Source: Ligula intestinalis (Eukaryota; Platyhelminthes; Cestoda; Diphyllobothriidea; Diphyllobothriidae). From it: a stretch of 64,000 bases of DNA. The notes under the pieces are model-generated. The model was given only the letters and a program-made list of their open reading frames with translations. It made no database searches and was not told the DNA's origin. The DNA is taken from positions 12,758,251-12,822,250 of the forward strand of contig JAYGXS010000008.1 in assembly GCA_036362985.1 (NCBI GenBank), written 5' to 3'. Shown here in pieces: positions 1-32,453 of the stretch. Both the position numbers and the translations under genes were made by a program. The first letter of the stretch is position 1; every line of letters starts with the position of its first letter.

Positions 1-1379
1 CTTCAAAGTTATTCAGCAATTTAAAACGCCTTTTTATCTGCCAGGTACCCTTTCTTTTAGCATAAAATCATGAGAAAATTCAGTTTCCTAACATACAAGA
101 ACAGGGAAAATATATTTGAATTTAAAAGGGCATTGAAAACCCGTGAAGAAAATTACATATTACTTCAGTAGCTATTTTTACAGCGGAGTCTGCGCTTTGT
201 AGGTGGCCAAAGGAAAGCTCATTCAAAAGCCGGCATTCGGGCGCTACATTAACGTCTTGGAAAATGAGATACAGGATAATCAATCTTACGGCTTTCTCTG
301 AATAATTTGTTCAAGTCGCAACCACGTCTTGGATAGCCTTTCATGAGATAGAAAATCTACAGCATATTTGCCAGGGCCTCGTTCGCCTTGCTGTACGCTT
401 CCAGTGCCTCAGGCAAAGGAATAGACACACACCCACGTGCACAGTGACGCCATCGCACGCACACACATGCTTGCGTTTGCCAGCAAGTCCGCCCACGTGC
501 AGGGCTTAGCAGCATGTGAAGCTGCCAACACCGCCGCTGTAACCTGCTTACTCAGCAGCATCAGCATCGCTCGTAATCTGCTGCATGTGCCATTTTAAAG
601 TGCACATCAACTCGTCACCCTTTCTCCCCACCGCTTCCCTCTCAAATTCCTGAGCAGTGCTTTTGCCTATGCATGCTTCCGTATGCCAGACCCAGGCTGT
701 CGATCACTTGCAAGGGTAAATACGTACACCTCAAGCTACGCACGGACTGTATCAGGACAGCAGTGAGCTTACAGGATCTTATATGCTCCGGAGCAGAATG
801 CATGAACGTATAGTAAAGAAAATCAGTAGTTTGTGCCAACTTGCTGCCTTGAAACCAGTTTCAGCGAGGACTGTCCTTCTGTAAAGCCCGACTATGTTTC
901 AATGCAGCCTCTGTCTTCCGGTATGTTGCGTTGCAAAGGCACTAAATCTGTAGGCCGGTCGATTTATCCATTACCACGAAACTTCTGAACGGATTAATGT
1001 TTGTAACTTAAAAAAAGGTACAGTTTCAAATATAGCATTGTGGAGTTCGATCGAATGGACCGGGTAAGGACAACATCTTCATCCGAATCGACGCCGCTGG
1101 CAGGATTCTCGCGTGCCCCTGAGTGTCTATGGGCCCGTCGCAATGTCTCAACGACCTCCAAGATATCAGTCCTGGGGGGATAGTTCTACGCTTGGGAGCC
1201 ATTTGAGACCCGGGGCTGTACAGGCAAGTACACCGACATCGAATTGATGAAATCAATCAGCACTCGTCGCAACGATGTGTGAACACGTACAATGTGTCTG
1301 TGGGTTTTGGCATGCGGCATTCGCCCTTTTGTCACCGATAGAAAGTGAATCCAGCTCGCCACCATCAGGTCAGACATGA
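1..1379. other. no recognised gene
   Basis: I find no exon or recognisable element here. There is a short CA/CG-rich stretch with repeated cacgc/cacac words around 425-490. N-terminal PI4KB exons could in principle lie in this or the next 3 kb, but nothing readable matches the helical domain of that protein. Confidence 0.4.
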
Positions 1380-1398
1380 CAAGTAGTAGTAGTAGTAT

Positions 1399-1429
<31 letters not shown>

Positions 1430-1497
1430 TGTTGTAATAGTAGTAATAGTTGTAGTAGTAGTAGTAGTAGCAGTAGTAGTGGTAGTAGTAGTGGTAT
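1380..1497. repeat. (TAG)n trinucleotide microsatellite
   Basis: An almost uninterrupted run of TAG/GTA units with a few TTG, TAA and CAG variants. On the minus strand it reads as a leucine run, which is an artefact of the repeat and not a protein. Confidence 0.95.
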
Positions 1498-1959
1498 GAT
1501 TTCAGAAAAGCTTCTGCGGCCCACGATTCTCACCGGGATTCGTTTGTGCTAGCTTTTCGCCCTACAGTGCACAGCCCGTTGTTCGTCCTTCCATCTTGTC
1601 GTCTCTCCCCTTACGGTTTTATGCTGGATTGTGACCTTGGCTTGTCATTCGTTCGTCTAGAGATCTGATTGATTGATTGATATTGCCACTTCCATGGCGT
1701 CGTCCTGCCGTTGACATCGTGCCTGCTCTTGCGCGCGCGCGGTATTTAGTACCGCAGAACTCAATTTTCCGGCGCATCACGCATCCTCCCTATCACGCTT
1801 TGATCCGCTTCGACCGAAACTTCACCTCGTGTAATGCTGCGTTTGTACTCTTTTCCAAAGTGTTGAAACACATTGCAGCACACTAGCTGACAGGAGAGCT
1901 GAACAACGATACCTTCCAAACTAATGTATAACCGAACTCCTTTGACAAACAAAGCCGGC

Positions 1960-2405
1960 CCTGCGTGAATAGACGACGGCCAAAAGAACAGCAACCCGAA
2001 ATCTGGAGGACCATTTCCTACATAAAAGGAGTCTCCGAAGCAGTCTCTGGACTGTTACAACCCGCTGGGGTTGGCATAGTCCATTTACCTCAGACGACAA
2101 TACGCCGCCGTGTGATGCGACCTAAAGACGTACCGTCCCCCTACTGAAACCTCTGCAGTTGTCTATAAGATACGTTGCAACGATGAGGACTGCAATTACG
2201 TTGGACAAACAGGTCAACATTTGTAGACCCACCGATATGAACACAAACTGGCAGTTCAAATAATAGACCCAAACTCGCAGTTTGCAACACATGTCGGAGA
2301 AACTGGCCATTACCTCGATATTCAAGGAACGACCATCATATCCCGAAAAACTTCAAAAGCCAACTCTGTCAAGAAGCACCTAGACCTCGCTTCTCGACGT
2401 TCATA
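1960..2405 (+). mobile_element. Penelope-like element remnant, GIY-YIG end
   Basis: A decayed 3' part of a Penelope-like retroelement. An open stretch to 2144 reads IWRTISYIKGVSEAVSGLL and then VGIVHLP..TIRRRVMRPKD, the region that in flatworm Penelope ORFs lies between the reverse transcriptase and the nuclease. After stops and frameshifts, 2190-2330 reads DCNYVGQTGQ followed by a conserved H..H pattern and ETGHY, which is a GIY-YIG endonuclease core. Several stop codons break it, so it is a fossil. Assignment rests on these motifs and on the better preserved sibling at 30420-31070. Confidence 0.75.
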
Positions 2406-3288
2406 AACGCCCACGATGCTACGTTGATGATAGTTGTTTTGGCAATGATGATAATTATGATGGGTAGGTAAGTGAAAAAGGGGCAAAGAAGCAGAGGAGA
2501 ACGACGAGAAATCCAAATTTGACGGATATTAATCAAGCACATAATCGCACAACCTTGGACTGTAGGTTGACTCATCCATTCAGCCGCTTGGAATTCGTCA
2601 TCGGCCTAAGTGCAATCTCATTAGAGTTTGAAGATAAGCCTGTGCTAACGAAGTGCTATAACCTTGTGTGCGTTGCGTCAACACTGGTATAGACGCTGGC
2701 GCACACAAGGTTACAACAGAAGGGACCACGAGTAGCCACCCGTCCTTGCGGTGCCTTGATAGAGCCGACTCTAGAGACTTGGTTCGCATACGCTGCCCTT
2801 CTAACCTGCTAACTGTACCGTCTTCTGAGATCTCGTTAGCTGGGTTGTTTAAAATTATCAGCGCTCATCTGCAACTCAAAACCCTTATTCACATGTAGTA
2901 GGGATGCGCTCAAGGGGCTGGAATCTCCTACGACCAAAATATAGTCAAACTCGAAATCCGCTTCTCTAACTGGCGCCGTGCTGTAGCCCAGAGGAAACCA
3001 GGCAACATCATCACGCTTGGCTGTTTTAAGGCCTGCAAGTTATAATCGCCGTTGCCTGTACCACAGTAATCTTCAAACTCCGATAGGCAATGCAAAGATA
3101 ACTACCGATCAAGCCGTTTTTCCCTTAACATTGTTTGCCCTTGGTTTCTCCGACCAATCTTTTAGATATCGATAATGCCCTACAATTTAGGAACTTGTAA
3201 AGTTTAGTTTTGTTCACCAATCTAAACCGAATGCAGAATGGAATACAATCGTAATGTTTCGCTCTTAAGTTTCGTAGTAGAGCCCTCT

Positions 3289-3300
3289 CCCCCCCCCCCC
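3289..3300. repeat. poly(C) run
   Basis: Twelve consecutive C residues following a TCTCC tract. It is a simple repeat with no further structure. Confidence 0.8.
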
Positions 3301-4344
3301 GATCGTCGTTGAGAGAAAGACAGAGCATATGCCCATTTCTTCGTCATGGAACATTGGATTCTAGACGGGCTGACCCCATGTTCGGAAATCAGGCCTTTTC
3401 AGTCTGTGTCTGGGGTTTGTGTGTGCGTATGCCTTGTCTCAGAAGGGTGTTGGCTCAGGCTTCGTGCAGGGCTGCTCCCACACTTCTGAGATTCAACGTC
3501 TGTATGCATATGCAATGCCAGACTTCGGCAAACCATGGTCCCTGCGGCCTGGTAGGCGCTGGCACTTTCTCTCGGTTATGATTCCCTGTCGGCGTATGCT
3601 TTTGCGCTCCCATTGGGTTTCAGGCCCCATCTCAGGTGTCCGAGCAGCCAGGTGGTCGCTAGATGGCGGGGAAGAGAGTGAGGTCGACCCTCAGCGTGCT
3701 TCTCTCTTCACTATAAAAAATATGAATGTGCTTGACCTTATCACGGTGCGCTAAAAGACGTGGCTTGGAGGGTTTGCCAGCTGACGTGAAAATTCAGGCC
3801 ACCTACGTTACTGCTCCTCTTGTACACGTGTGTAAGGTGATGGAGGACTGAGAGTCAGGCAGTAATGGCTCTTTCTTAATGTGGCCTTTATGGCGCTCCC
3901 GCACACACAGGAGCCTACCTAGCGCGTTGGCTGAGTCAAGTGTGCGCGTGTTGAGTGACTGTCGCGCCAGCCACCTACATCCTCCCTCGTCCGCAGTCTT
4001 ATTGACTTTGCCTTTACACCGGAAACAGAGGTGGGAGCGGCGAGCGAGTGGGCAGATTCTCCGCAATTCTGCTTTAACTCTGGTTTTTCATTCGCGGTAG
4101 TTCGCTGCGTTGCTTCTAATTTTTGTAGCCTTCGTGCAGCTTGCCCAGTTTGCCTCAGTGTCTGCTTCGGCTTGCTTCATCGCTTGCTGCGGCTTGTTGG
4201 AGCACGCGGTGCCCATCGTCGAAATCGACGGGGGAACTGTCGTGCTTTGTCTTTGTACATGGACCTCTTTGTTCTCAAACGCCACAGTTTTTGTTGTTCA
4301 GGATATCATTATGCCGATGTTTATGCTTTTGATCTGTTATATAG

Positions 4345-24669
<20,325 letters not shown>

Positions 24670-25500
24670 TGATGATGTGACACGCCTCCTCCGCATATAC
24701 TTCACGACCCACCGACTGACTTCTACTGCCGCCGCCGTCGCCGCTATTTATTTGCCCGTCTGCTATGCACTAATTTGCAACCACATTGCTCTTCTCTCTG
24801 TCTTATTTTATTGATTTTTCTTCTCTCTCCTTTTTACCAAGTTGACGTACGCCTTTACTTCTCTCGCTGCCGCCGCCAACCGCGTCTCTGTTTTTATTCC
24901 AGTGCATGTAAATAACTTGCTGCCGGTTGTCTCCGTGTATTCATTTTTATGCTTATCTCGCCTTTTTTGCTGTTGTTGTGGATGATGATGCTCGGCAATC
25001 TGAGTCGACGACAGCGAAACCGTGTCCCCCCCCACCGCCCAACAGCAGTTCCACGTCTGTGCGTATTGGATCAATGCCGCTCACCCCTCCTGATGATCTT
25101 CCCCTCTTATATATATATATATATCCTTTATTGGCGGTTCTCCACCTTGTGTCTCTCGTCGGTGACCTCGCGAATGTGATGCATGCAAATATAATACTCC
25201 GCCCCAACCCTTGCCCGAAAAGTTGTTGTTCTTTGTGGCTGAATCCGGCCAAATGCCAGGTTTTTCAGAACAAATTACCAACCAGCAACCGTAAAACCAC
25301 ATCTTATTTTGTGGCTAGATGGCGTGGAGGGTATCAGCGTAAGTTTATTGAGGAAGAGATAGGCGAGTGCCTTTGAACTCCCTATTGGTAACGGGATGAT
25401 GGGAAATAAATTGATGCAACGGAAAATTTTAACATTGCGTCAATTGCATGTTCCGAGAAGATGCCACAGTTGTGAAGTAGTCAAATAGGAATAAAATATG
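24670..25500 (+). other. likely PI4KB 3' UTR with candidate poly(A) signals
   Basis: No repeat recognised apart from a short (AT)n run at 25109-25124. AATAAA occurs at 25405-25410 and 25490-25495. Either could end the transcript; open frames here have no family match. Confidence 0.45.
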
Positions 25501-26217
25501 ACAGAAACTATGGCTACTCGCTAATCACGAGTAGTATGGTGTGATGCAGTATTTTAGCATGGCCTGTATGTGGGCTTGTTCTTAACGCATGCACAGTCTA
25601 TTCTTAAATGAATTTACACAGGTGAAGAGGACAGCGTCTTCCAAAAGGGCGTTCACTTTGAAACTAATTTTTTGCTGAAGAAGGACTTTCTTCCGTTGAT
25701 TCTTGCTTTGCCTGGGCCTAGTTTAAAGGTATATCGTGCAAACTTGGCGTATTAGCCTGGGTAAACCAATCGTCTGGAACAAAGCAACAAGCCAGCTTAT
25801 TCATAATATGGAATGTTACATAAGGGTTTAACAAATTGAGTCCGTATTTACTGTTGCAACGGTAGACAAGTCGAGGTGTCACTGCCTAATTACATCTTGC
25901 GTGAGCCTCCGAGGAAGAAGAGGATAAAAGCAGAAGTCTAAGAGCGTAATTGGTACAGCACTTTAAGGGCAACAAACGCGCGTAAATCAGTGTCCATCGG
26001 GCCAATCAGCTTCCGTCCTGGTGTGGGTAGTGACACCATTCGCTTGGGACTCAGTGGCTGGCTCCAGCTTAAATTATTAGTTGATTTACGTCGAGAAAGG
26101 AAAGATGGTTATCGTGTTCCTGTTCCATGATAAATTTTATCATAGGATGCAGACTGTTCATTGTAGACAATAATCCTTCGGCTTCCCTTGGATTGTCCAC
26201 AATCGCAAATATATCAT

Positions 26218-27744
26218 CTACATATCGTCTGTATAGTGTGTTTTGTTCAATTTGGCAGATACTTTGTCTTCTAAATGGCCCATAAATATGTCAGCAAAGA
26301 TAGGTCCTATTGGGCTTCCCATCGCGACTCCGTCAATTTGTCGGTATAATTGTCCATTGAATAGAAATTGGACATTCTTTGTACATAATTGTAGTAAGTT
26401 TCGTAATATTTCAGGGGCCAGACGGGTATCCGAAGAATAAGTGCAAATGATATCAATAGTTTCTTCCAAGGGAACGTTGGTAAATAATGACTCAAGGTCC
26501 AAGGATATCATGTGTTTGTCGGAAATATTTTGGTGTCTTATTTCGTCCACAAAATGAAAACTATCGTTTAATGTGTAAGAAGAAAACCTTTTGCGAATTG
26601 GTTCTATTTCCTCTACAAGCCATTGTGCTAGTCTACGAAATGGTGAGTTTGACATGGATAGAATTGGCCGTAAAGGAATATCCTTTTTATGTGTTTTTGG
26701 TAAACCATATAGTCGTGGTATATATGAACCCCTGGGTTTTAGGGACAGAGCTGTTTTGGAATCCATTAGATTATTATCCAACAGAAGCTTGATCATTTTC
26801 CAGGCAGAGGCTTCCAATGCCTTGGTTTCATCTTTACCTTTTGCTTCTAGACGAAATTTACTGGAATCTTTTAAAATGGCTTCCATTTTCTTAACGTAAT
26901 CATTGCGATTGAGGATAACCACACCATGACCTTTGTCAGGTTTGGAAATAACTATTTCCTTGTGCCTTTTTAATGCAGATAAAGCAATTGTATGTTCTTT
27001 AGTTATGGGAGAGCGTTGTGTTATTGGAGCTCTACGGTATTGGTGTGTGATGTCCACAAATTTTGCTTTCATCCAACCTAAGTCCTCATTGGATCTAGGT
27101 TTTAAGTCAGTCAGTTGAGAGTACAAGTCCTCAAATTGTGCCTCAACTTCTACTAGATTAATTCTTTGGTAAGGTAAACAAAAGTCGAGTCCTAATGATA
27201 GGGCCTCGGTTTGCAACTTTTTAAGTTTAATATCCGAAAGATTCATGATGATTTCATCAGGGTTTCGAGGGAAGATATCCTCGGTAGGCGTATTAAAAAT
27301 TGACCTGACGAATTTCCTTCGGAATGTTTCTCTGGTCTTCTTTTGTATGATATATGAATGCTTGATGAAGATAGACCAGCAAAAGAATCCTATCTTGTCC
27401 AAAATATGTTTTGTCTGGTACAAAAAAGATTTGTTGTAATTCACCAACTGAATAGAATCTTCTATTTTTGATAGTGTAAGACGTTCCAAGTTTTTAAAAG
27501 TTGGTCATAATTTTCTTCGTCGAAGCACTTTGTAAAACTCAGAAGGATATAGCTTGTTATCCAGACAGTTCTGTAAAAATTCAATTCGTGTATTTTCCTT
27601 CGTTATTCGGCATCTTAACTGCAAAAGTCTTTCCAAAGACTTGATGGTATCCAAAGGGAGGTGCTGTTTCAGAAATTTAAAGCAACGTTTCCCTGGTGCA
27701 AATTTAAATATGGCAATAGCAGCAAAATGATTTATTGGATCCAT
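26218..27744 (-). CDS. Penelope-like reverse transcriptase ORF (two frames)
   Basis: The longest open frame in the window (27489 down to 26218, 423 codons) with an upstream piece at 27744-27505 in another frame. The N-part has RITKENTRIEFLQNCL and DPINHFAAIAIFKFAPG. The RT core follows: VISKPDKGHGVVILNRNDY (motif 1), SYIPRLYGLPKTHKKDIPLRPI (motif 2, described), HMISLDLESLFTNVPLEET (motif A with Asp), and YRQIDGVAMGSPIGPIFADIFM (motif B, described). The catalytic YVDD box follows in a shifted frame near 26215-26225, where the frame ends in THYTDDM. The pattern, especially PLRPI and GVAMGSP, is Penelope and not LINE. Frameshifts make it inactive, but divergence looks modest, suggesting a young insertion. 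Confidence 0.9.
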
Positions 27745-28274
27745 ATCATTTCGAGAGCGCTCATTAGTTGCCGCCTCTCATTACTTAACGTGAATCACAA
27801 AAGAGAAGATACACAATGAATTCGTACAGAAAAATTGATATCAACACAAGGTCATAAGGAGTGGCCAAGTGGCTTGTTATTTCCGGCTGAACAAGTTTGA
27901 AATTCTCCACATCTCTTCTCCTATGTGGCTCCTGTCCGAACTACAAAATGATTGTTTACACTTTCGAAGGCTGTCCTCCTTCCCCCCGGAGTGCTGGCCG
28001 CCCAGGACTCACTCTAATGCACATGACCCATACCCCTTTGACGGATTTCCTTTGCTCTTGACGTGGAATATCCATTGTTAAGGTTTGTGTATTTATTTTG
28101 TACTATTTTCTCTTAATAGTACCGTACCACCTTGATAGTTGTTATCACTGGTTTGGCGTACGCGTGACTACTGGATACAGTCGAAGAAAGCAAAGGACGA
28201 AACATGGCTAATCAATAACATGAGAAGTTCAAAAGCTATGGTCAGCAAAAATAACAGGGAAAAAACACCTGAAG

Positions 28275-28742
28275 GAAATAGAACCAATTCGCAAAAGGTT
28301 TTCTTCTTACACATTAAACGATAGTTTTCATTTTGTGGACGAAATAAGACACCAAAATATTTCCGACAAACACATGATATCCTTGGACGTTGAGTCATTA
28401 TTTACCAACGTTCCCTTGGAAGAAACGATTGATATCATTTGCACTTATTCTTCGGATACCCGTCTGGCCCCTGAAATATTACGAAACTTACTACAATTAT
28501 GTACAAGAATGTCCAATTTCTATTCAATGGACAATTATACCGACAAATTGACGGAGTCGCGATGGGAAGCCCACTAGGACCTACTTTTGCTGACATATTT
28601 ATGGGCCATTTAGAAGACAAAGTATCTGCCAAATTGAACAAAAACACACTATACAGACGATATGTAGATGATATATTTGCGATTGTGGACAATCCAAGGG
28701 AAGCAGAAGGATTATTGACTACAATGAACAGTCTGCATCCTA
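28275..28742 (+). pseudogene. Penelope-like RT, inverted partial copy
   Basis: Begins at GGAAATAGAACCAATTCGCA, identical to the reverse complement near 26605. It continues through DEIRHQNISDKHMISLDVESLFTNV, GVAMGSPLGPTFADIFMGHL and the intact RRYVDDIFAIVDN box (28655-28692). It shifts frame once near 28500. It ends at CAGTCTGCATCC, short of where the minus-strand copy continues. No start or C-terminal nuclease, hence a partial copy. Confidence 0.9.
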
Positions 28743-28879
28743 TTAGTTGATTGACTGCCAGTATGCGTTCGACGCGTGTGGGCCGATCGATAGCCTGCCG
28801 TGAACGTGCCCGCTACCTGTATGCTAGCTGTCTGTTAAGCTCCTCCTAATGTGTACATGCTCTCGTAGGTCGTTTTCAT

Positions 28880-29560
28880 GAAAGCCGTGATGGGGGAAGG
28901 AGACGACCCGACTTTACGTCCGATAAATAGATGATGACATTTTTAGCCAGTTTACAGACAATGTCAATAGAAATATACGGTGGAGCTCGAGTTAGCAGTG
29001 GAACAGCCCATGCGGTATTGTTACTGGTGTTTGCCGGTAGCTAGGGTTCTGCAGGATAAAAATCTTTATTACATGTTATGACTTCAGATTAGAACGGGAG
29101 AAGGTTGACACGAGTGCATAGTGTTCTCAAGACAGGGTGATATTAGGAGGAGGGTTTTGCGGGTAGGGCGCATGGGAGCTTGCGTAAACTGGCCGAAGTA
29201 ACACAAAGGAAATAACGGCAAAACAGGCATAAATGAGGCTTCTTTAAATCCGCGTATAAGGCACTGAAAGGGGATGCTATATGAAAATTAAGAGAATATT
29301 TTATCGAATTGACTCTAGGCGGAGACTACAGACTTGGCAGGGATTAGCTAACGACGGATGGAACCGTTTCCTAGGCTAAGTAGTGCCTGTGAAGACGTGG
29401 ACTGTCGAGGTTATAGTCCTAAATCTTTAGTATTCAAAGAGATAGACCTGTGGTGAGTATGTATGCCTTCGGCGCCACACCATGCATTGAGGTCACATGA
29501 CCACAAGTCTCGACCTAATTTTAGGACAAACGCATGATCCTCGCGAACGCTTTTCCCCCA
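28880..29560. other. no recognised feature
   Basis: No exon, ORF of interest or repeat family member was recognised in this stretch. Confidence 0.4.
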
Positions 29561-29759
29561 CGACCCACTAACACGCGCGCATTAATTTGCCTCCTCGGTC
29601 TCGCCGGGGGAGGGATGAACCATAAAGGACCTTGCTGCGATAATTGCTGCCATGCTTAGGCTTTTTCGACCAAGCCGTCCTCGCGGCTGAACTTGCGGTC
29701 TGGTAGTCAACTTCGTCTGCTGTGACTAGCTCGATTCGAGGTGAACTTTTCCGAGGGCT

Positions 29760-30320
29760 CACAGACGCTAATCTCAAGGCCTGGATCAGCCAATCACAGT
29801 TGCCGCATTAATGCCTTCCGAGACTGCGAGGAATGGCAAGCCGGCATGCGTTCCCGACGCAATCTGTCTGTTTGCTCCAAAACCTTCAAGGCTGACCCAG
29901 CCAATGAACGCTCTCTCTCTCTGTCCACTGGCCCGACTGCTGTCAAACCAGCACCTGGACACGGCTGGCTCTCCTGGCTGTTCGTATGCTCCCAAGTCAT
30001 GTCTCTATTTATCTATTCTCCGTTCCTTTGTGTACACAATGTACTGTTACTTCTACCCTGCCTTTTCCTTGACTTCTTTTCTACTAAGCAACGATGGTCT
30101 GAAGATCGCTGTTGCTAGAGTTTAACTAAATTAACCCCTTGCGATACCTCCAACGTAGTGTCCGCTTCTTCTCTAAAGAATAACCTATTCCTTCCACTCT
30201 GGCCTCCCACTTCTTCTCTCCATCCCATATGGAACCAGGCCTGAAAATCGCAGTGGCGAGAGTTTTACCTTTTAATCTAACCCCTTGCGATATTTCTGTC
30301 TCAAGACGTACTTCACGTTT
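29760..30320 (+). repeat. dispersed repeat family R3, longest copy
   Basis: GATCAGCCAATCACAGTTGC, the GTGTACACAATGTACTG word, and AACGATGGTCTGAAGATCGC..GTTGCTAGAGTTTA are the reverse complement of blocks at 49740-50105. A second related half (CAGGCCTGAAAATCGCAGTGGCGAG) follows at 30237, so two R3 units may be fused. Non-coding. Confidence 0.7.
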
Positions 30321-30419
30321 GATGGAACCGTCTACGAGCAGGTGAAGGGACACTCATGTGTTCACAGCTGAGGTGGTCCTACAACGGATAGAGTCGCTGG
30401 TATTCCAACCGAAAGTATG

Positions 30420-31070
30420 GTCATGGTATGTGGATTTTACCTTTGCCGTCATCGAACGGGATCAAAGAACGTATCCGCAGCGTCTTCCCTGACAAAAAAA
30501 TTTCGAGAAGAGGAAGAAAGCAACCAGCTGGCCCTCCTTGATGTCCTCATCTGCCGCAAAGGTTATGGTGGCCTAGAGACCAACTTCTTCGGGTGAGCGA
30601 CACCTACGATTCAATTACTGAACTTCAGCAGCGAAGAACTAGCCAGTCGCAAACGCAGTTGCGTAAGGACGCTTTATAGTCCTGTACTGTAGTAAACCGG
30701 AAGAAAGAGTTGTCGAACTGCACTATCTTTGACGTGTGTTCAGATAAAAGTGATAACCCGCATATTTATCTCGACCAGTGTATGCGCAAACGAGGTGACA
30801 GACAAAATCACACCTACTCCAAATTTTGCGAGCGATTACGTACGACAAAAGAGCCACCTTTTCACATCATTTGGAGTTGGAGTAGCACAAAGGTTACAAG
30901 CAACCATAATCCGTCGGGCAATGATAAAAAAAGACCAAACGCCATGGAAAGGAAGGTCTGGAGTCGTCTGTATGATCTGGTTCATTTGCGAACAAAGCAA
31001 TTATGTCGGAAAAACGATAAGATTTCGCACAACGCTAGCTGCAAATATGTAGCAATGCGATACATATAAA
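30420..31070 (+). mobile_element. Penelope-like element, thumb-to-nuclease remnant
   Basis: 30510-30600 reads EEEESNQLALLDVLICRKGYGG, then SCVRTLY, GVGVAQRLQATI and, at 30960-31010, VVCMIWFICEQSNYVGKT, the GIY-YIG entry. Order and words match Penelope-like ORFs of flatworms. Frameshifts and stops inactivate it. It differs from the 26-28 kb element and is closer to the 1960 and 7915 remnants. Confidence 0.82.
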
Positions 31071-32314
31071 TGAAAAGGTGGCGACAACGACAAAAGGCCG
31101 CTTTATTTCCATCGCTTGGGCGGATGACGTAGGATCTATTCAGCTTGTTCCTGAGGAGCAGGTTGCTGCTGACTGCGTTGTTAACTTCGAAACAGTGTTG
31201 GTGTTGACGAAGTGCCCCTACAAGTCCATCCCGGGTGATCGATTGGATGGCTTCCCATAAGATAGGCCAGCGCGTTTGCACGAAAGCGACTTGTCTGTTT
31301 GGTATATCCCAATCTGTGGAAACATTCAAACACCGACTTGATATACACATCCTACAGCACAACGTGAACTATGTGACAAATTAACCTTGAAACACTACTG
31401 CACCATGTGACGACCTATATTTTCCTGACTGAAAACTTGTTAACATTGTTTATAATTCTTGAGATTTTGGTGTGACAAATAGGGAGTTCAAAGGTGCAAG
31501 CCTTTTTTTCCTCAAATATACTGACTAACTGATTGTTTTCCATTATTTGATCGGTGAACACAATAACAGCACAGAAACAAAAAATTCTGTTTTTCACCGT
31601 CACATGGTCCATTGCTGCTGTTTCTATTTAGTATCCGGCCAAATCTTGTTTTGTCTACATTCTAAGTCACGTACAATAGCCGGCCATCCCGATCTATCCA
31701 GAAAGTTTCAACCTTTTGTTTCAGTCCTGTCGCCCTCGTACGCCGCTATCAGTTATTATGCACACATGACATGGTGAGACTAAATTATGTGCTGAAGCCC
31801 TTGCAGCTGCGTAAGCTAGCGGTAGAAGATCGGCGAAACGTGTTGGCCTTTTAGATAGTAACTATATTTTCCATATGGAAAATAAATTCAAGAGTTACTA
31901 TTTTATAATGAGGAGTTTAGCAGAGTTGAATAATTCAATTGACTCAATTTCGAAAAAATGTGGTGTCGGTGAGATTTTAAACCATATCAGCAGGGAAGGC
32001 TTTAGTATATCTAACAATTTACTAATTGAGCTACGAAGGTACACCGATAGCCGTGAAGTTAATCACCCTTGGGTCAATTAATCCGCCCAGCCCGCTCAGT
32101 TGCTACTTCGTTTGCTGAGCCTCACAATGAAAATTCATTCGCTTGTTGCTGATCGCGCAGTAAATCTGCGTATGGATTTAGGCATCTGTTGTGAGATTGC
32201 TAACAACTTATTTATTGTTGAATACTCTACTAACAAGTATAAATGTAATAATAAAAAAAGGCCAACAGTTGGAAGGCATGTAAAATATTAGTTGAAACTG
32301 ATAACTTTATAACA

Positions 32315-32453
32315 AAGCGCCTGTATCCGGGTGTCGTGTACACGGGGATAAAGTTCTAGCGTTGTGTCCCGTATATTTAAACAAGCCAGACAGTTAAGAA
32401 AAATGCGGGCGATAATGCTGAATGTCAAATATTATGGGACCTCGCCACAATAC
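32315..32453 (-). repeat. LTR-like direct repeat, left (3' LTR)
   Basis: GCGCCTGTATCCGGGTGTCG..CGTTGTGTCCCGTATATTTAA..GGGCGATAATG..TGGGACCTCG pairs with 34730-34868 in the same orientation and order. The exact termini are not clear. Confidence 0.7.

Larger units (their letters stand above)
26089..28742. mobile_element. Penelope-like retroelement pair in inverted arrangement
   Basis: A minus-strand 5' to RT portion (27744 down to about 26090) and a plus-strand partial copy of the same RT (28275-28742) face away from each other around a 530-bp spacer with no further match seen. The whole unit is bounded by TATTAGTTGATT at 26075-26086 and 28741-28752. Partial inverted copies and variable target duplications are known for Penelope elements. 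Confidence 0.88.
25960..28870 (-). repeat. family R1 copy split by a Penelope insertion
   Basis: Left part 25960-26086 has GGGCCAATCAGCTTCCGTCC and the GGCTCCAGCTTAAATTATTAG block. The right part, from 28741, has TGATTGACTGCCAGTATGCG, GCCGATCGATAGCCTGCC and GCTAGCTGTCTG. Together they align in order with 24110-24300, so one R1 element was cut in two by the sequence at 26089-28742. Confidence 0.8.

Noticed and set aside
1186..1533. Minus-strand open frame with a long leucine run
   Set aside because: It is the translation of the (TAG)n microsatellite; no start context, domain or homologue.
24953..25252. Minus-strand Gly-rich frame
   Set aside because: No family match; overlaps the probable PI4KB 3' UTR and a short AT repeat.
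26487..26899. Plus-strand frames over the Penelope RT
   Set aside because: Antisense shadows of the minus-strand reverse transcriptase.
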